DNA from: Thalassococcus_A lentus
GTDB lineage: Bacteria > Pseudomonadota > Alphaproteobacteria > Rhodobacterales > Rhodobacteraceae
Assembly: GCF_028023555.1 (NCBI RefSeq)
Contig: NZ_JAQIOY010000010.1
Span: 86,936-150,935, forward strand
Direction of reading: 5' to 3'
Length of the DNA stretch: 64,000 nucleotides
In this document: positions 41,837-50,642 of the stretch, piece by piece
Numbering within the stretch: position 1 is the stretch's first letter
How the letters are laid out: every line of letters starts with the position of its first letter
Position numbers and translations under genes: made by a program
The notes under the pieces: model-generated
The model's input: the letters and a program-made list of their open reading frames with translations, nothing else
Database searches by the model: none
What the model was told of the DNA's origin: nothing

Positions 41837-44206
41837 TCAGGTCTCCATATCAAGGGCGAGCGCATAGGCGACCCGCTCCGTTTCAGTCAGGTGCAGGGAC
41901 AAAGCCTGCTGGTACAGGTCTTCGAACTCGGGCATGCCGTGTAGTTCGTCGGCCTTTTTGCGATGCCAGCTCAACCCTTTTTCATGCCAGCTGCGCAAGT
42001 CGTCGTCTTGCATCAAGCGTTCGTATTCCGCACGCACGCGCGGAATGTTCCGCTTGATGGTGATGTCTTTGTGAACCGACCAATCCATGCGGATCCAATA
42101 GTTGATGCCAATGGATCGATCGACGTGCAGCGCGCGGCCGCGCTGACGTTTGATAAGAAAGGATTCAGCGCTTCGCAGCGCGTAGTGGTTGAGTTGCAGC
42201 AAGTCGTAGCCAATGGACTTCTTGGAGCTGCGCCAGCCATTCTTGATCGCCTCTGACGTCATGTCTGCGCCAGATCCGTTGACCCATTTCACTTTCTTTT
42301 CAGCGCCTTGCGTCAATTTATTCGGGCGGTGGCAGCTGATTTTTTCATAGGCGCCAATATTGCGGAACATGGTCTTGAAGCCCCAGACCGTGTGCGGTTT
42401 GGGGCAATATTTGGGGGCGCAGGTGTCGAATTGATCAATGACGAACTCATCGCGCAAATCGGTGACACCGTTGTGCCCGAACAGGCGCCAGGTCATGGCG
42501 ACATTGGTGGCATCGGGCACGCGGGCCAGAAAATCGTCCAAGGTGCCATTGCCGCAGCGCACGTTCATGAACTCATCCACGTCGATATGGATGATCCATT
42601 CGGCGTTTTTGATGACCGGTTCCTTGAGCGCGGCATTGAGCGCGTGCTGCTGGGGTGAGTTTCCCTTCCAGTTGTCGTTGTTGCGGTGCTGGATCACACC
42701 CATGGCCTGCAAGCGGTCCAGAATTTCCGAGGTGCCGTCGCTGCAATCGTTTGTGTAGATCAGGAAATTGTCGACACCGATTGCGCGGTGATAGGCGATC
42801 CATTCGACGATATAGGGGGCCTCGTTTTTCATGCAGCCGACGATGACGTTCCCACTGCTGCCTTTTGGCAGGTTTCGCGGGGCCATCGGGCTGTAGGCGG
42901 CCGCCAGTTCTTCTTCGTTTACGCGGCCCAGACGATTGTGCGGTGCAAAAATCGACGTGCGCAGTTTGGCGAAGTTCTGTTTGGCCAGCGGCGGCATGAG
43001 TTTTTGTGCGGTTGGCGACAGATCGGATTCGACGTCGTCGGTATCGCTGGGGTCGGGTTGAACCGTTCCGCGCAACTGCGCAAGATCAGCGGCCTTGTTG
43101 GCCAGTTCTTCTTTGGTCGCTTGATTGATACGCCAGCGAAAGGCCATCAGGTACTGCGTGGCCCGGAACCCTTTTTCCGGGTCTGCCTCAGTCCAGTCCG
43201 GCAGTTTGCGATCGCGTTTCATGGCCTGAGCGGACAAGCCGCCGTGCGCCTTGCAAAGCGCCTTGATATCCGCTTCGAACCGCATCGAAAGTGCTGACAA
43301 AGATCCCGGAGCGATTGGATCGCCCTTGATCTTGATCTCACCCAGAAATTTGCGCCAAAGCTGCCGGGGCAGGATCACGTCACCTTTGGCCAGCAGGCGC
43401 AGGACTGCGTCATTGAACAATCGTGACCGCGTCAGCCAAGCGGCGGCCGGCTCTGCGGGGGCGTCTTCGGCTTCGGCTTTGCCGATGGTGAAGTCCAGAT
43501 CAAAGCTTTCGCAGATTTCCTCGGTGGCAAAGACGCCATAGAGACGGTCAATGTCAAAGCTGCGGAATGATACGCTGCCCTCCCCGAACACGGCTTCCCA
43601 TTCGTCCTGCAAGCGTTTGAAATCAAGCCAGAAACAAGCACCCTGCACCTCGCCGAATTGACCACCCTGCGGGTCACTGTGCGGGCGTGTGTTCAGTGCT
43701 GCATCCCAAAAGCTGCCCGCACTCAACCCCAACTCAAGGCTCAGATCACGGGACCGGCCTTCGATCAGTTGCGCGCTGTAGCGCCGGACCAGCATCCGCG
43801 CCGGATCATCCAGATGGGCCACGATCCGAATATCGTCAGACAAGGGCAGCAACAGTGCCCGCAGCCGTTCCAGTTCAGACCGCGAAACCAACGTACACCC
43901 CAGTTGGTGGGATGACAGGATCAGAACATCGGGCGAATGCCGTTCAACCTCGCTTGTCAGGCTGCGAAGAACATCTTCACGCAGAACCTGCTGTTTTTCT
44001 GTAGAAATGAACCCACGGTTAAAGCGCAGGCTGTCGACATTTTCGGGATCGGTGACCGCCATGAACAGCCGCGTGTGGTTTCGCGCGCCCGGTGAGCGGG
44101 CATAGAGCACGCCTTTCTGAAGCATCTGGTCGCGCTTGGCATCAAGCACGCGTTGCAATCGATCAGACGTGGCGCCATCGGGGCCAATGTGCAGATAGAT
44201 GCGCAT
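41837..44206 (-). CDS. fusion: sulfotransferase-like domain + GT2-like glycosyltransferase
   Basis: 789 residues. Residues 1 to about 300 look like a sulfotransferase/P-loop-type fold (MRIYLHIGPDGATSDRLQRV, later VLILSSHQLG and IRIVAHLDDPARMLVRRYSAQL), but the phosphosulfate loop usually reading GTTSIQ is replaced by GATSDRLQ. After a variable linker, the GT-A domain begins at about 465: NVIVGCMKNEAPYIVEWIAYHRAIG, IYTNDCSDGTSEIL, IIHIDVDEFMNV, MTWRLFGHNGV, LNHYALRSAESFLIKRQRGRA. The start at 44206 overlaps the sulfotransferase stop by one base (TGATG). The largest gene of the cluster. Confidence 0.82.
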   Translation of the reverse strand: MRIYLHIGPDGATSDRLQRVLDAKRDQMLQKGVLYARSPGARNHTRLFMAVTDPENVDSLRFNRGFISTEKQQVLREDVLRSLTSEVERHSPDVLILSSHQLGCTLVSRSELERLRALLLPLSDDIRIVAHLDDPARMLVRRYSAQLIEGRSRDLSLELGLSAGSFWDAALNTRPHSDPQGGQFGEVQGACFWLDFKRLQDEWEAVFGEGSVSFRSFDIDRLYGVFATEEICESFDLDFTIGKAEAEDAPAEPAAAWLTRSRLFNDAVLRLLAKGDVILPRQLWRKFLGEIKIKGDPIAPGSLSALSMRFEADIKALCKAHGGLSAQAMKRDRKLPDWTEADPEKGFRATQYLMAFRWRINQATKEELANKAADLAQLRGTVQPDPSDTDDVESDLSPTAQKLMPPLAKQNFAKLRTSIFAPHNRLGRVNEEELAAAYSPMAPRNLPKGSSGNVIVGCMKNEAPYIVEWIAYHRAIGVDNFLIYTNDCSDGTSEILDRLQAMGVIQHRNNDNWKGNSPQQHALNAALKEPVIKNAEWIIHIDVDEFMNVRCGNGTLDDFLARVPDATNVAMTWRLFGHNGVTDLRDEFVIDQFDTCAPKYCPKPHTVWGFKTMFRNIGAYEKISCHRPNKLTQGAEKKVKWVNGSGADMTSEAIKNGWRSSKKSIGYDLLQLNHYALRSAESFLIKRQRGRALHVDRSIGINYWIRMDWSVHKDITIKRNIPRVRAEYERLMQDDDLRSWHEKGLSWHRKKADELHGMPEFEDLYQQALSLHLTETERVAYALALDMET

Positions 44207-44844
44207 CAGGCAGCTCCTCTGGCTGGGTTCGTTTCGGAATTCACATTGCGCTTGCCCCACCATGGCAGGTCGCACTGAATGTGCGCCGCCAGCCGGTCGC
44301 GGGCGTCCTGCGCACCCATGGGAAGCTCCAGATATCGGGGGTCATCGCCAAAGAGATCCCGCAGCATCGCATAATGTTCTTCAATCCAGCGGACGCGTTC
44401 CGGTTCAACCTTGCCAAATCCGCGGGGCAGGCCGGGCACAGCCCCCTTGGGCAAACGTTCCTTGCCCATGTTTTGCCAGCGCCGCATGCTGTCCGAAATA
44501 TCAGCCGCCGGGCGCCATGTGGCTACGAACTTCACGTTTGGATGGTTTATCCGCATGGCCTTGATCACCGCATAGTCGCATTGCGGCCAAAGGCTGGTTT
44601 CCGCCTTGAGAGCGCTGATTTCTGTCAGGGCATCATAGTGGCCCAGCGTTGCAAATGGATCGCCATTGTCAAAATACGCCTCATAGAGCTGACGAGCGAT
44701 AAAGGTGCCTGCGATGGTCGGGTCCTTGGTGTGACTGCGCCGCACCTTGTGATCGGCGACATGCCAGCCCGCCTGTTCCAGCGCAAACGCCAGCGTTGTC
44801 GTGCCTGACTTGGGAAGCCCGAGGTTGACCAGTTTCAACCTCAT
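44206..44844 (-). CDS. sulfotransferase family protein
   Basis: 212 residues. The N-terminal phosphosulfate-binding loop is intact, LVNLGLPKSGTTTLAFALEQAGW with catalytic Lys, and KFVATWRPAADISDSMRRW supplies the 3'-phosphate-binding region with Arg and Ser. It probably sulfates a sugar from PAPS. It starts by overlapping the stop of the upstream glycosyltransferase (ATGA) and ends by overlapping the start of the fusion gene, so the three are one coupled operon with FkbM. Confidence 0.88.
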   Translation of the reverse strand: MRLKLVNLGLPKSGTTTLAFALEQAGWHVADHKVRRSHTKDPTIAGTFIARQLYEAYFDNGDPFATLGHYDALTEISALKAETSLWPQCDYAVIKAMRINHPNVKFVATWRPAADISDSMRRWQNMGKERLPKGAVPGLPRGFGKVEPERVRWIEEHYAMLRDLFGDDPRYLELPMGAQDARDRLAAHIQCDLPWWGKRNVNSETNPARGAA

Positions 44845-45869
44845 AACGCCAATCCCAACTCGGTGATCAATTCCAATTCACCCGGTGGGTAGGTCGGCAA
44901 GGATTTGAGGTGCGTATACATCTCTGCGTATGAGTCCTGCGCCATCAAGGCATCACGCTTTTCGGCATGAAGCCGGCAAGCTTCGTCATGCAATGCCCCA
45001 ATTTTCTTGTCGCTCTTCATCTCGGACAGCATTTTTTGCAGGCCCGGCAGGTAGCGTTGGATCGACGTGTCTTCCCAGGCCGGATCGTTGCGTTCGCGCC
45101 AATAGGTGTCATCAAAGGCGCGATTTTCCCGGTTCACATCGCCCCGGTCATTTTTGACCAGATAGCTGTCCAGCGATCGCAGGGCATAGTGATTCAGCGT
45201 CGCAAATTCACGGGCATTGGCAGCGGGGAATTTGCGGATGCGCCTTGGATTGGCGGCCACATGAAACTTGTGCTGCACCTTTCGGCCCGAACCGTCAGTC
45301 CAGCTTGGCCGTTTGTCCTTGTCTAGCTTTTCCTTGAAAAATGGACGATGTGCGCCGTAGTAGTGCAGTGGAAAATCTTTGCGGATCAGTGACTTGACCT
45401 CAATCGCGGTTTCCGAGCACCAAATATCCGGATTGTGTGAGCGCGTGAATTGCTCGATTACCGGACGGTCTTCAAACCGGTCGATGCCGCAGTTCGCAAA
45501 GAACTGAAAGGTCACGGAAATGGCCTGAGGATTGCCGCAGGCGTCAATCAGGGCGGGGATTGTGTGATCACCGACGTGGATGTTCAGAAACTCGTCCACA
45601 TCGGCTATCCAGACCCAATCGGCTTTCTTGACAACCTTTTGCTTGGCGGCGTCCTTCAGCGCTTCCATCTGGTAGTTGCGGCCCTTGGCAGGGTTTGGCA
45701 GATGCTGCACGCCCCAATCGCCAAGCGCATCCAGCAGAGCATCTGTGCCATCGCTGCAATCATTGGAATAGAAAAGATGATCGGTCACACCGATCAGCCG
45801 GTTGAAGGCAATCCACTCCAGCAGGAATGGGCCTTCGTTCTTGACGCAGGTCACGGCCGTTATGCGCAT
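44841..45869 (-). CDS. glycosyltransferase family 2-like protein (DVDEF type)
   Basis: 342 residues, first gene of the coupled minus-strand glycan operon. MRITAVTCVKNEGPFLLEWIAFNRLIG, FYSNDCSDGTDALLDAL, VWIADVDEFLNIHVG, FQFFANCGIDRF, and NHYALRSLDSYLVKNDRGD show the same family as the two genes downstream. The start at 45869 is the family N-terminus; the frame is open much further upstream but without matching sequence. Alternative start three codons earlier at 45878. Cytosolic. Confidence 0.88.
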   Translation of the reverse strand: MRITAVTCVKNEGPFLLEWIAFNRLIGVTDHLFYSNDCSDGTDALLDALGDWGVQHLPNPAKGRNYQMEALKDAAKQKVVKKADWVWIADVDEFLNIHVGDHTIPALIDACGNPQAISVTFQFFANCGIDRFEDRPVIEQFTRSHNPDIWCSETAIEVKSLIRKDFPLHYYGAHRPFFKEKLDKDKRPSWTDGSGRKVQHKFHVAANPRRIRKFPAANAREFATLNHYALRSLDSYLVKNDRGDVNRENRAFDDTYWRERNDPAWEDTSIQRYLPGLQKMLSEMKSDKKIGALHDEACRLHAEKRDALMAQDSYAEMYTHLKSLPTYPPGELELITELGLAL

Positions 45870-46113
45870 GGTTGCCCCCATACGATACCCAAAAACACAG
45901 GCCGCGCCTGCGTTGACTTTACCAAACCGGACATCACTGCTCGTCCCGCCATGTTTATCCCGGGTCATTGTTCCCGGCTTTTTGTTGAGCGAATCATCGC
46001 ATTTTGGCGCAGTTCCGTCAACGTATCCCGAATTTGGCAGTTTTCTGTGCGACCTTGGCGCTATTGACCGCAGCGGGCTGTACAGGCAGTTGAAAGGGAA
46101 CACGGAGGACATC

Positions 46114-47025
46114 ATGACCCAAATCCCGCAGAGCATCGACGAGGTCCAGGCGCGCCTGAATGACACCGGGTACGTGTGTGGCCGCGCGCTTGCGACGGTC
46201 GTCTTCCTGTCGCTCAAGCTTGGCCGTCCGCTGTTTCTCGAAGGCGAAGCAGGCGTCGGCAAGACCGAGATTGCCAAAGCATTGGCGGCCTGTCTCGGCC
46301 GTAAACTGATCCGCCTGCAGTGCTATGAAGGGTTGGATGCGTCCTCGGCTGTCTATGAATGGAACTTTCCGGCTCAGATGATTGCCATTCGCACAGCCGA
46401 AGCGGGCGGCGGCGCAGATCGTGCTGCGCTCAACGCTGAGTTGTTCGGCCCTGAGTTCCTGATTGAACGTCCGTTGCTCGAAGCGATGCGCCCGGATGAA
46501 AACGGCGCGCCCATCCTGCTGATCGACGAACTGGACCGAACGGATGAACCGTTCGAGGCCTTTTTGCTGGAAGCGCTGTCGGATTTTCAGGTCACCATTC
46601 CTGAAATCGGCACGATCAAAGCTCCCGAGCCGCCCATCGTGATCCTGACGTCCAACCGAACACGCGAAGTTCATGACGCGCTCAAACGCCGGTGCCTGTA
46701 CCATTGGGTCGACTATCCGGGCTTCGAACGCGAGGTCGACATTCTCAACGCGCGTGCGCCGGAAGTGGCCGAAACCCTCTCCCATCAGATTGTTGCCTTT
46801 GTTCAGGCTCTGCGCACCGAGGACATCTTCAAGAAACCGGGCGTTGCCGAAACCATCGATTGGGCGAAATGCCTTCTGGCGCTGGACGTGGTTGACCTGT
46901 CACCCGAAGTGATCTCGGACACACTGGGCGCCATTCTGAAATACCAAGATGACATCCAGAAACTGCAAGGATCCGAGGCCAAGCGCATTCTCGACAATGT
47001 GTCTCAGTCGCTCGATGTCGCCTAG
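46114..47025 (+). CDS. MoxR/CoxD-like AAA+ ATPase
   Basis: 303 residues. AAA+ motifs: Walker A FLEGEAGVGKTEIAKAL, Walker B APILLIDELDRTDEPFEAFLLEAL, sensor 1 IVILTSNRTREVHDALKRRCLYHWVDYP. The segment YEGLDASSAVYEWNFPAQM is characteristic of the CoxD-type branch. The start has CGGAGGA about 6 nt upstream. A VWA gene follows after the intergenic repeat. CoxD/CoxE pairs serve metal-site assembly in carbon monoxide dehydrogenase-type enzymes, but no such enzyme is in this window, so the client is unknown. Confidence 0.92.
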   Translation: MTQIPQSIDEVQARLNDTGYVCGRALATVVFLSLKLGRPLFLEGEAGVGKTEIAKALAACLGRKLIRLQCYEGLDASSAVYEWNFPAQMIAIRTAEAGGGADRAALNAELFGPEFLIERPLLEAMRPDENGAPILLIDELDRTDEPFEAFLLEALSDFQVTIPEIGTIKAPEPPIVILTSNRTREVHDALKRRCLYHWVDYPGFEREVDILNARAPEVAETLSHQIVAFVQALRTEDIFKKPGVAETIDWAKCLLALDVVDLSPEVISDTLGAILKYQDDIQKLQGSEAKRILDNVSQSLDVA

Positions 47026-47027
47026 TG

Positions 47028-47073
47028 TTTCTTTGTGCCGTAAATATCCCGGGGGTTTGGGGGCAGAGCCCCC
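47028..47073 (+). repeat. GC-rich intergenic repeat, copy 3
   Basis: TTTCTTTGTGCCGTAAATAT, then CCCGGGGG, a T-spaced G run and GGGGGCAGAGCCCCC. It lies directly between the AAA+ ATPase stop and the VWA start (47086). Confidence 0.9.
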
Positions 47074-47085
47074 AAATGAACAGCC

Positions 47086-48336
47086 ATGCCTGAATATGCC
47101 CCGATAGAAATCCCGGAACACCCGCGTCTTGCGCAGAACATTATTCATTTTGCGAGGGCGCTGCGGCGGGCGGGGCTGCCGGTTGGTCCGGGGCGCGTCG
47201 TCGATGCGATCCGCGCTGTCGAAGCAGCGGGCTTTACTGAACGCATGGATTTTTACTGGACCTTGCACGCCTGTTTTGTGAACCGGCCCGAACATCGCCG
47301 GGTCTTTGCGCAGGTCTTTCGCCTCTATTGGCGCGACCCACGGTATCTCGAACACATGATGTCCTTCATGCTGCCTGCAATCCGCGGTGTACAAGAGGAA
47401 CGCAGCGCGCAGGCCGCCGAAAAACGGGCAGCGCAGGCCTTGCTGGGCGACGAGATGCCCGAGATGCCGGAACAGGAAAACGAAGAGGAAGGCACGCAGA
47501 TCGAGATTGACGCCTCGATGACCATGTCGTCCGAGGAAAAACTGCGCAGTCTCGACTTTGAACAGATGTCCACAGAAGAGATCGCACAGGCCAAGCGCAT
47601 GATCGCAAGGCTGACCTTGCCCGTTAAACCGATTGCGTCCCGCCGACGTCAGGCTTCGGTGCATGGGGCGCGGATGGATGCGCGGCGGACCATTCGCTCT
47701 GCGTTGCGTCATGGCGGAGAAATACACACCATCGCACGGGCCAAGCAACGCGAACGCTGGCCCAATCTCGTTGTGCTTTGCGATATTTCGGGCTCCATGA
47801 GCCAATACAGCCGCATGGTTTTGCATTTTCTGCATGCGGTGGCCAATGAGAAGGGGGCTGGCTGGGCAAAGGTGCATGCCTTTACCTTTGGAACCCGGCT
47901 GACCAACATCACCCGGCATCTGGCCACCCGTGACGTGGATGCTGCGCTCAAATCGGCCGGGGCCGAGGCGCAGGACTGGGAAGGCGGCACCCGGATCGGA
48001 TCTTGCCTGCATGACTTTAATCGCGATTGGTCGCGGCGGGTTATGGGGCAGGGCGCAGTTGTGTTGTTGATCACTGATGGGCTCGACCGGGACGACGTGG
48101 GGGCCTTGGAAAAGGAAATGGAACGCCTGCACCTGTCTTCGCGTCGGCTGATCTGGCTCAATCCCCTGTTGCGATGGGAAGGGTTTGCACCAAAAGCGAC
48201 GGGCATTCGGGCCATGCTGCCCCATGTCCACAGTTTTCGCGCAGGCCATTCGATCCAATCACTGGAAGATCTGGCCGAGGCGATCTCGCGCCCGGATGAT
48301 CTGGGCGAAAAAGCCCGCTTGATGGCGCTGCTCTAG
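47086..48336 (+). CDS. VWA domain protein, CoxE family
   Basis: 416 residues. The N-terminal helical region (NIIHFARALRRAGLPVGPGRVVDAIRAVEAAGF) is typical for the family; a long Glu/Gln-rich linker (about residues 100-150) follows, then the Arg-rich stretch GARMDARRTIRSALRHGGEIHTI. The VWA domain has an intact metal site, VVLCDISGSMSQYSR. It pairs with the AAA+ ATPase 60 nt upstream. Ends with FRAGHSIQSLEDLAEAIS. Probably cytosolic. Confidence 0.9.
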   Translation: MPEYAPIEIPEHPRLAQNIIHFARALRRAGLPVGPGRVVDAIRAVEAAGFTERMDFYWTLHACFVNRPEHRRVFAQVFRLYWRDPRYLEHMMSFMLPAIRGVQEERSAQAAEKRAAQALLGDEMPEMPEQENEEEGTQIEIDASMTMSSEEKLRSLDFEQMSTEEIAQAKRMIARLTLPVKPIASRRRQASVHGARMDARRTIRSALRHGGEIHTIARAKQRERWPNLVVLCDISGSMSQYSRMVLHFLHAVANEKGAGWAKVHAFTFGTRLTNITRHLATRDVDAALKSAGAEAQDWEGGTRIGSCLHDFNRDWSRRVMGQGAVVLLITDGLDRDDVGALEKEMERLHLSSRRLIWLNPLLRWEGFAPKATGIRAMLPHVHSFRAGHSIQSLEDLAEAISRPDDLGEKARLMALL

Positions 48337-48504
48337 CTTGTGCATTCCTGTGTTGCGTCTCCAGACCGCCAGAAGACAGAAGGGGTGTTTGATTTCCGTC
48401 CGTGCGGTGGCAAGATTCCAGTCAGTGCCGCATATTGATGTTCATGGATGACGTTGGTTATGCTAAGTCATCGCATAGCAGTTTTTTCATTGGGGTCTTA
48501 ATCC

Positions 48505-48978
48505 ATGTGTCTCGTATGCAGCGCTTCCAGTAGCTACACACCGTCCTATCATCCACTTTTGTCTAACAGCACCTTTGTTGAAATCATGAATGCTGTCCCG
48601 GGTGGGTTCCCGATCAAAGGCTACGCAACCGGACCGGGTTCGACCCCAACAGTGACTGCGCCAACCAGTGGCACCTTTGGATCGGACCTTGGCGAGCTTT
48701 ACACCGGCGACAATGGCAGTGGCGGCGCTGATGTACAGCCTGCACCATCGTTGGACCTTTTGGGCCTTGTTGCAGCGTCTGGCGGCTCGGCGGACAGTAT
48801 CGCCTTTTCTGCGGCCCGTGACGCGCAGGTTGATTCCGAGGCGGCCATCATAGTGCCAGCGGCCGTTTCGCCTGCGGACGCAGGGGCGGCCCCGGCGGGT
48901 GACGCATCTGCGGATGTCACAGAAGGTGTCTTGGCTGATCTCAACGTGGAAATCCAAGAGGCCCTTGATCTGTTCTGA
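48505..48978 (+). CDS. hypothetical Ala/Gly/Ser-rich protein
   Basis: 157 residues with no recognised domain. It begins MCLVCSASSSYTPSYHP, a Cys-x2-Cys start reminiscent of the N-termini of some roseobacter secreted RTX-type proteins, then a low-complexity Gly/Ser/Asp part (GDNGSGGAD), then an Ala/Asp-rich helix region ending VLADLNVEIQEALDLF. No membrane segment. It could be a truncated remnant of a larger exported protein or an intact short one; the sequence does not decide. The leader holds the inverted repeat TATGC/GCATA just upstream. Confidence 0.5.
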   Translation: MCLVCSASSSYTPSYHPLLSNSTFVEIMNAVPGGFPIKGYATGPGSTPTVTAPTSGTFGSDLGELYTGDNGSGGADVQPAPSLDLLGLVAASGGSADSIAFSAARDAQVDSEAAIIVPAAVSPADAGAAPAGDASADVTEGVLADLNVEIQEALDLF

Positions 48979-49022
48979 TCGGGGTCTTGGACGCAAAGCG
49001 GTAATCCACGACGACTTCATAG

Positions 49023-49053
49023 AACAGGCGCGCGAAATATTCGCGCGCCTGTT
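49023..49053. terminator. bidirectional hairpin between convergent genes
   Basis: 13-bp perfect stem AACAGGCGCGCGA (49023-49035) and TCGCGCGCCTGTT (49041-49053) with a 5-nt AT loop. The T tract is broken (TGCTGTTTT). Lies between the convergent genes ending at 48978 and 49070. Confidence 0.75.
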
Positions 49054-49069
49054 TGCTGTTTTGCAGGGC

Positions 49070-50515
49070 TTAGTTGCTGCCAAGCGGGTTAAGCGAGCCG
49101 AAGATATGGCTGACATTGACCCCGGGGCTGGTGCGATCAGACACCGAATGGCACGTGAAGCAGTTTTCCGATGTGAACCCGTTGTGATCGGGATACTGGT
49201 GGAACGTCTCCATCGTCGAGTTGGCCAAACGTAAACCGCCGCGGATCGTTCCGTCTGTTCCGCTCAGCGGAAGCTGGCCTTCGGACGTCCAGATGCCGCC
49301 AATCTGATAGTAGTTCGCGCGGACATCAGACAGTGCTGATAACATCCCCATCACCGAGACGTTCAACGACACCAGATCTGTGTTGTTTCCTGCATCGTTG
49401 TTCGGTCCTGGCGCAACACCCCATGGGTTCTTTTGCGCCACTTTGACCGGTCCGATCGGGCCGCCGTTCTTGGCCTTGATGCTGCCATCAGATTGCTGTG
49501 CGGCATTGGGAACAATCACATCTGGCGTGTATGTTGCGTCAACATCGAAGGTCCATGTGCCACTGGCATTGTAGGCCACCAACGACTGATCGCCGCCAGT
49601 TGTGGTGTAGACATAGTCGGCCATGGGCGCGTTGTTGATGTGCTCATAGCTGATCCAGACCAGTTCGGGATGCCCCAACACCGGCGCCGCGATGTGCATG
49701 CCCACCAGGGCCAGCTCTATGGTTTCGGTTCCGGTCACAACCCAGGTGTCCCCGGTTTCGTCATATGTCGGAACCACGGCCTGCGCAGTCACAAAGTCTG
49801 CCTTGGTCACGGTTGAGGCATCCACCCAAGAGGTTTTAAGCTCCATTGTGCTGGCGCGCGTGTCCGTGATTTCCGCACCGTTGTCGATCGCGTATTCGAC
49901 GATCAGATTGACCTGATCCTCGGTGGTGGGAAAGTCATCGCCCAGTTCGCTCAGCGCGCCATTCACGGTGCCAGTTCGGAACCATGCGTAGATATCGTTT
50001 GCATGCACGCCGTAGTAGACCAGAGAATTGTTTGCGTTGATCAGGACATCGCCGCCACCAGCCTGACCCGTGCCTTCGGAGGTGATGGATTTCACGCTGC
50101 GTAGCTGCATCAGATTGTCTGATGATCCGTTCTGGATGAATTTCCGGTTGCCGCTGCCATCCGGCACAACGTCGTAAAACTGCGCACCGTCAACAACCAC
50201 GCCGCCTGCTGAATCCGGGGATGTCAGCCACAGGAACATCTGTGCGCCCCATTTGTAGAAATCGCACTTGGTGTTGGTCGCAGGGGGCGGAAAGTCAAAG
50301 CCGTTGGCCGGTTCGACCGCGCCACCAGCAGTGGCTGTCCCACCGCTGAACCAGCTGTTGAACGCCGTCTGATCCACCCCGCAGGTGACCTGCGCGTCTG
50401 TCGGAAGCACGACCTGAGCTGACAGGGGACCCGCGCCGAGACCTGCGGCGCAAACAAGGCCTAAACCAATGATACTCTTACATGTATTTGAACTATTGGT
50501 TGTTGAGTTAACCAT
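49070..50515 (-). CDS. exported protein with one c-type haem motif
   Basis: 481 residues. Signal peptide (about residues 14-33, ending GPLSAQ), then a large beta-rich domain with many Gly/Thr/Asp (DFYKWGAQMFLWLTSP, LVYYGVHANDIYAWFRTG, LVWISYEHINNAPMADYVY). A single CxxCH (ENCFTCHSVS) near the C-terminus predicts covalent haem c, so it would be a periplasmic mono-haem protein. The large N-terminal domain resembles none I can name. GGAG lies close before the ATG. A nearby redox partner is not evident. Confidence 0.7.
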   Translation of the reverse strand: MVNSTTNSSNTCKSIIGLGLVCAAGLGAGPLSAQVVLPTDAQVTCGVDQTAFNSWFSGGTATAGGAVEPANGFDFPPPATNTKCDFYKWGAQMFLWLTSPDSAGGVVVDGAQFYDVVPDGSGNRKFIQNGSSDNLMQLRSVKSITSEGTGQAGGGDVLINANNSLVYYGVHANDIYAWFRTGTVNGALSELGDDFPTTEDQVNLIVEYAIDNGAEITDTRASTMELKTSWVDASTVTKADFVTAQAVVPTYDETGDTWVVTGTETIELALVGMHIAAPVLGHPELVWISYEHINNAPMADYVYTTTGGDQSLVAYNASGTWTFDVDATYTPDVIVPNAAQQSDGSIKAKNGGPIGPVKVAQKNPWGVAPGPNNDAGNNTDLVSLNVSVMGMLSALSDVRANYYQIGGIWTSEGQLPLSGTDGTIRGGLRLANSTMETFHQYPDHNGFTSENCFTCHSVSDRTSPGVNVSHIFGSLNPLGSN

Positions 50516-50642
50516 GACACTCTCCTTTTGGGTGAGGCGAGCGTCTGATCTTACTTACCTAGGGTCAAATTAAATTGCCCGGTTTAATGGAAATTTCATT
50601 TTTTTTGCCCGCAGAAGGAGATCGCGGGCAAAACGGTTGCGA

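Noticed and set aside
50603..50633. TTTTGCCCGC/GCGGGCAAAA hairpin downstream of prfC as its terminator
   Set aside because: On the prfC strand the hairpin is followed by A residues, not T, so it does not fit an intrinsic terminator.
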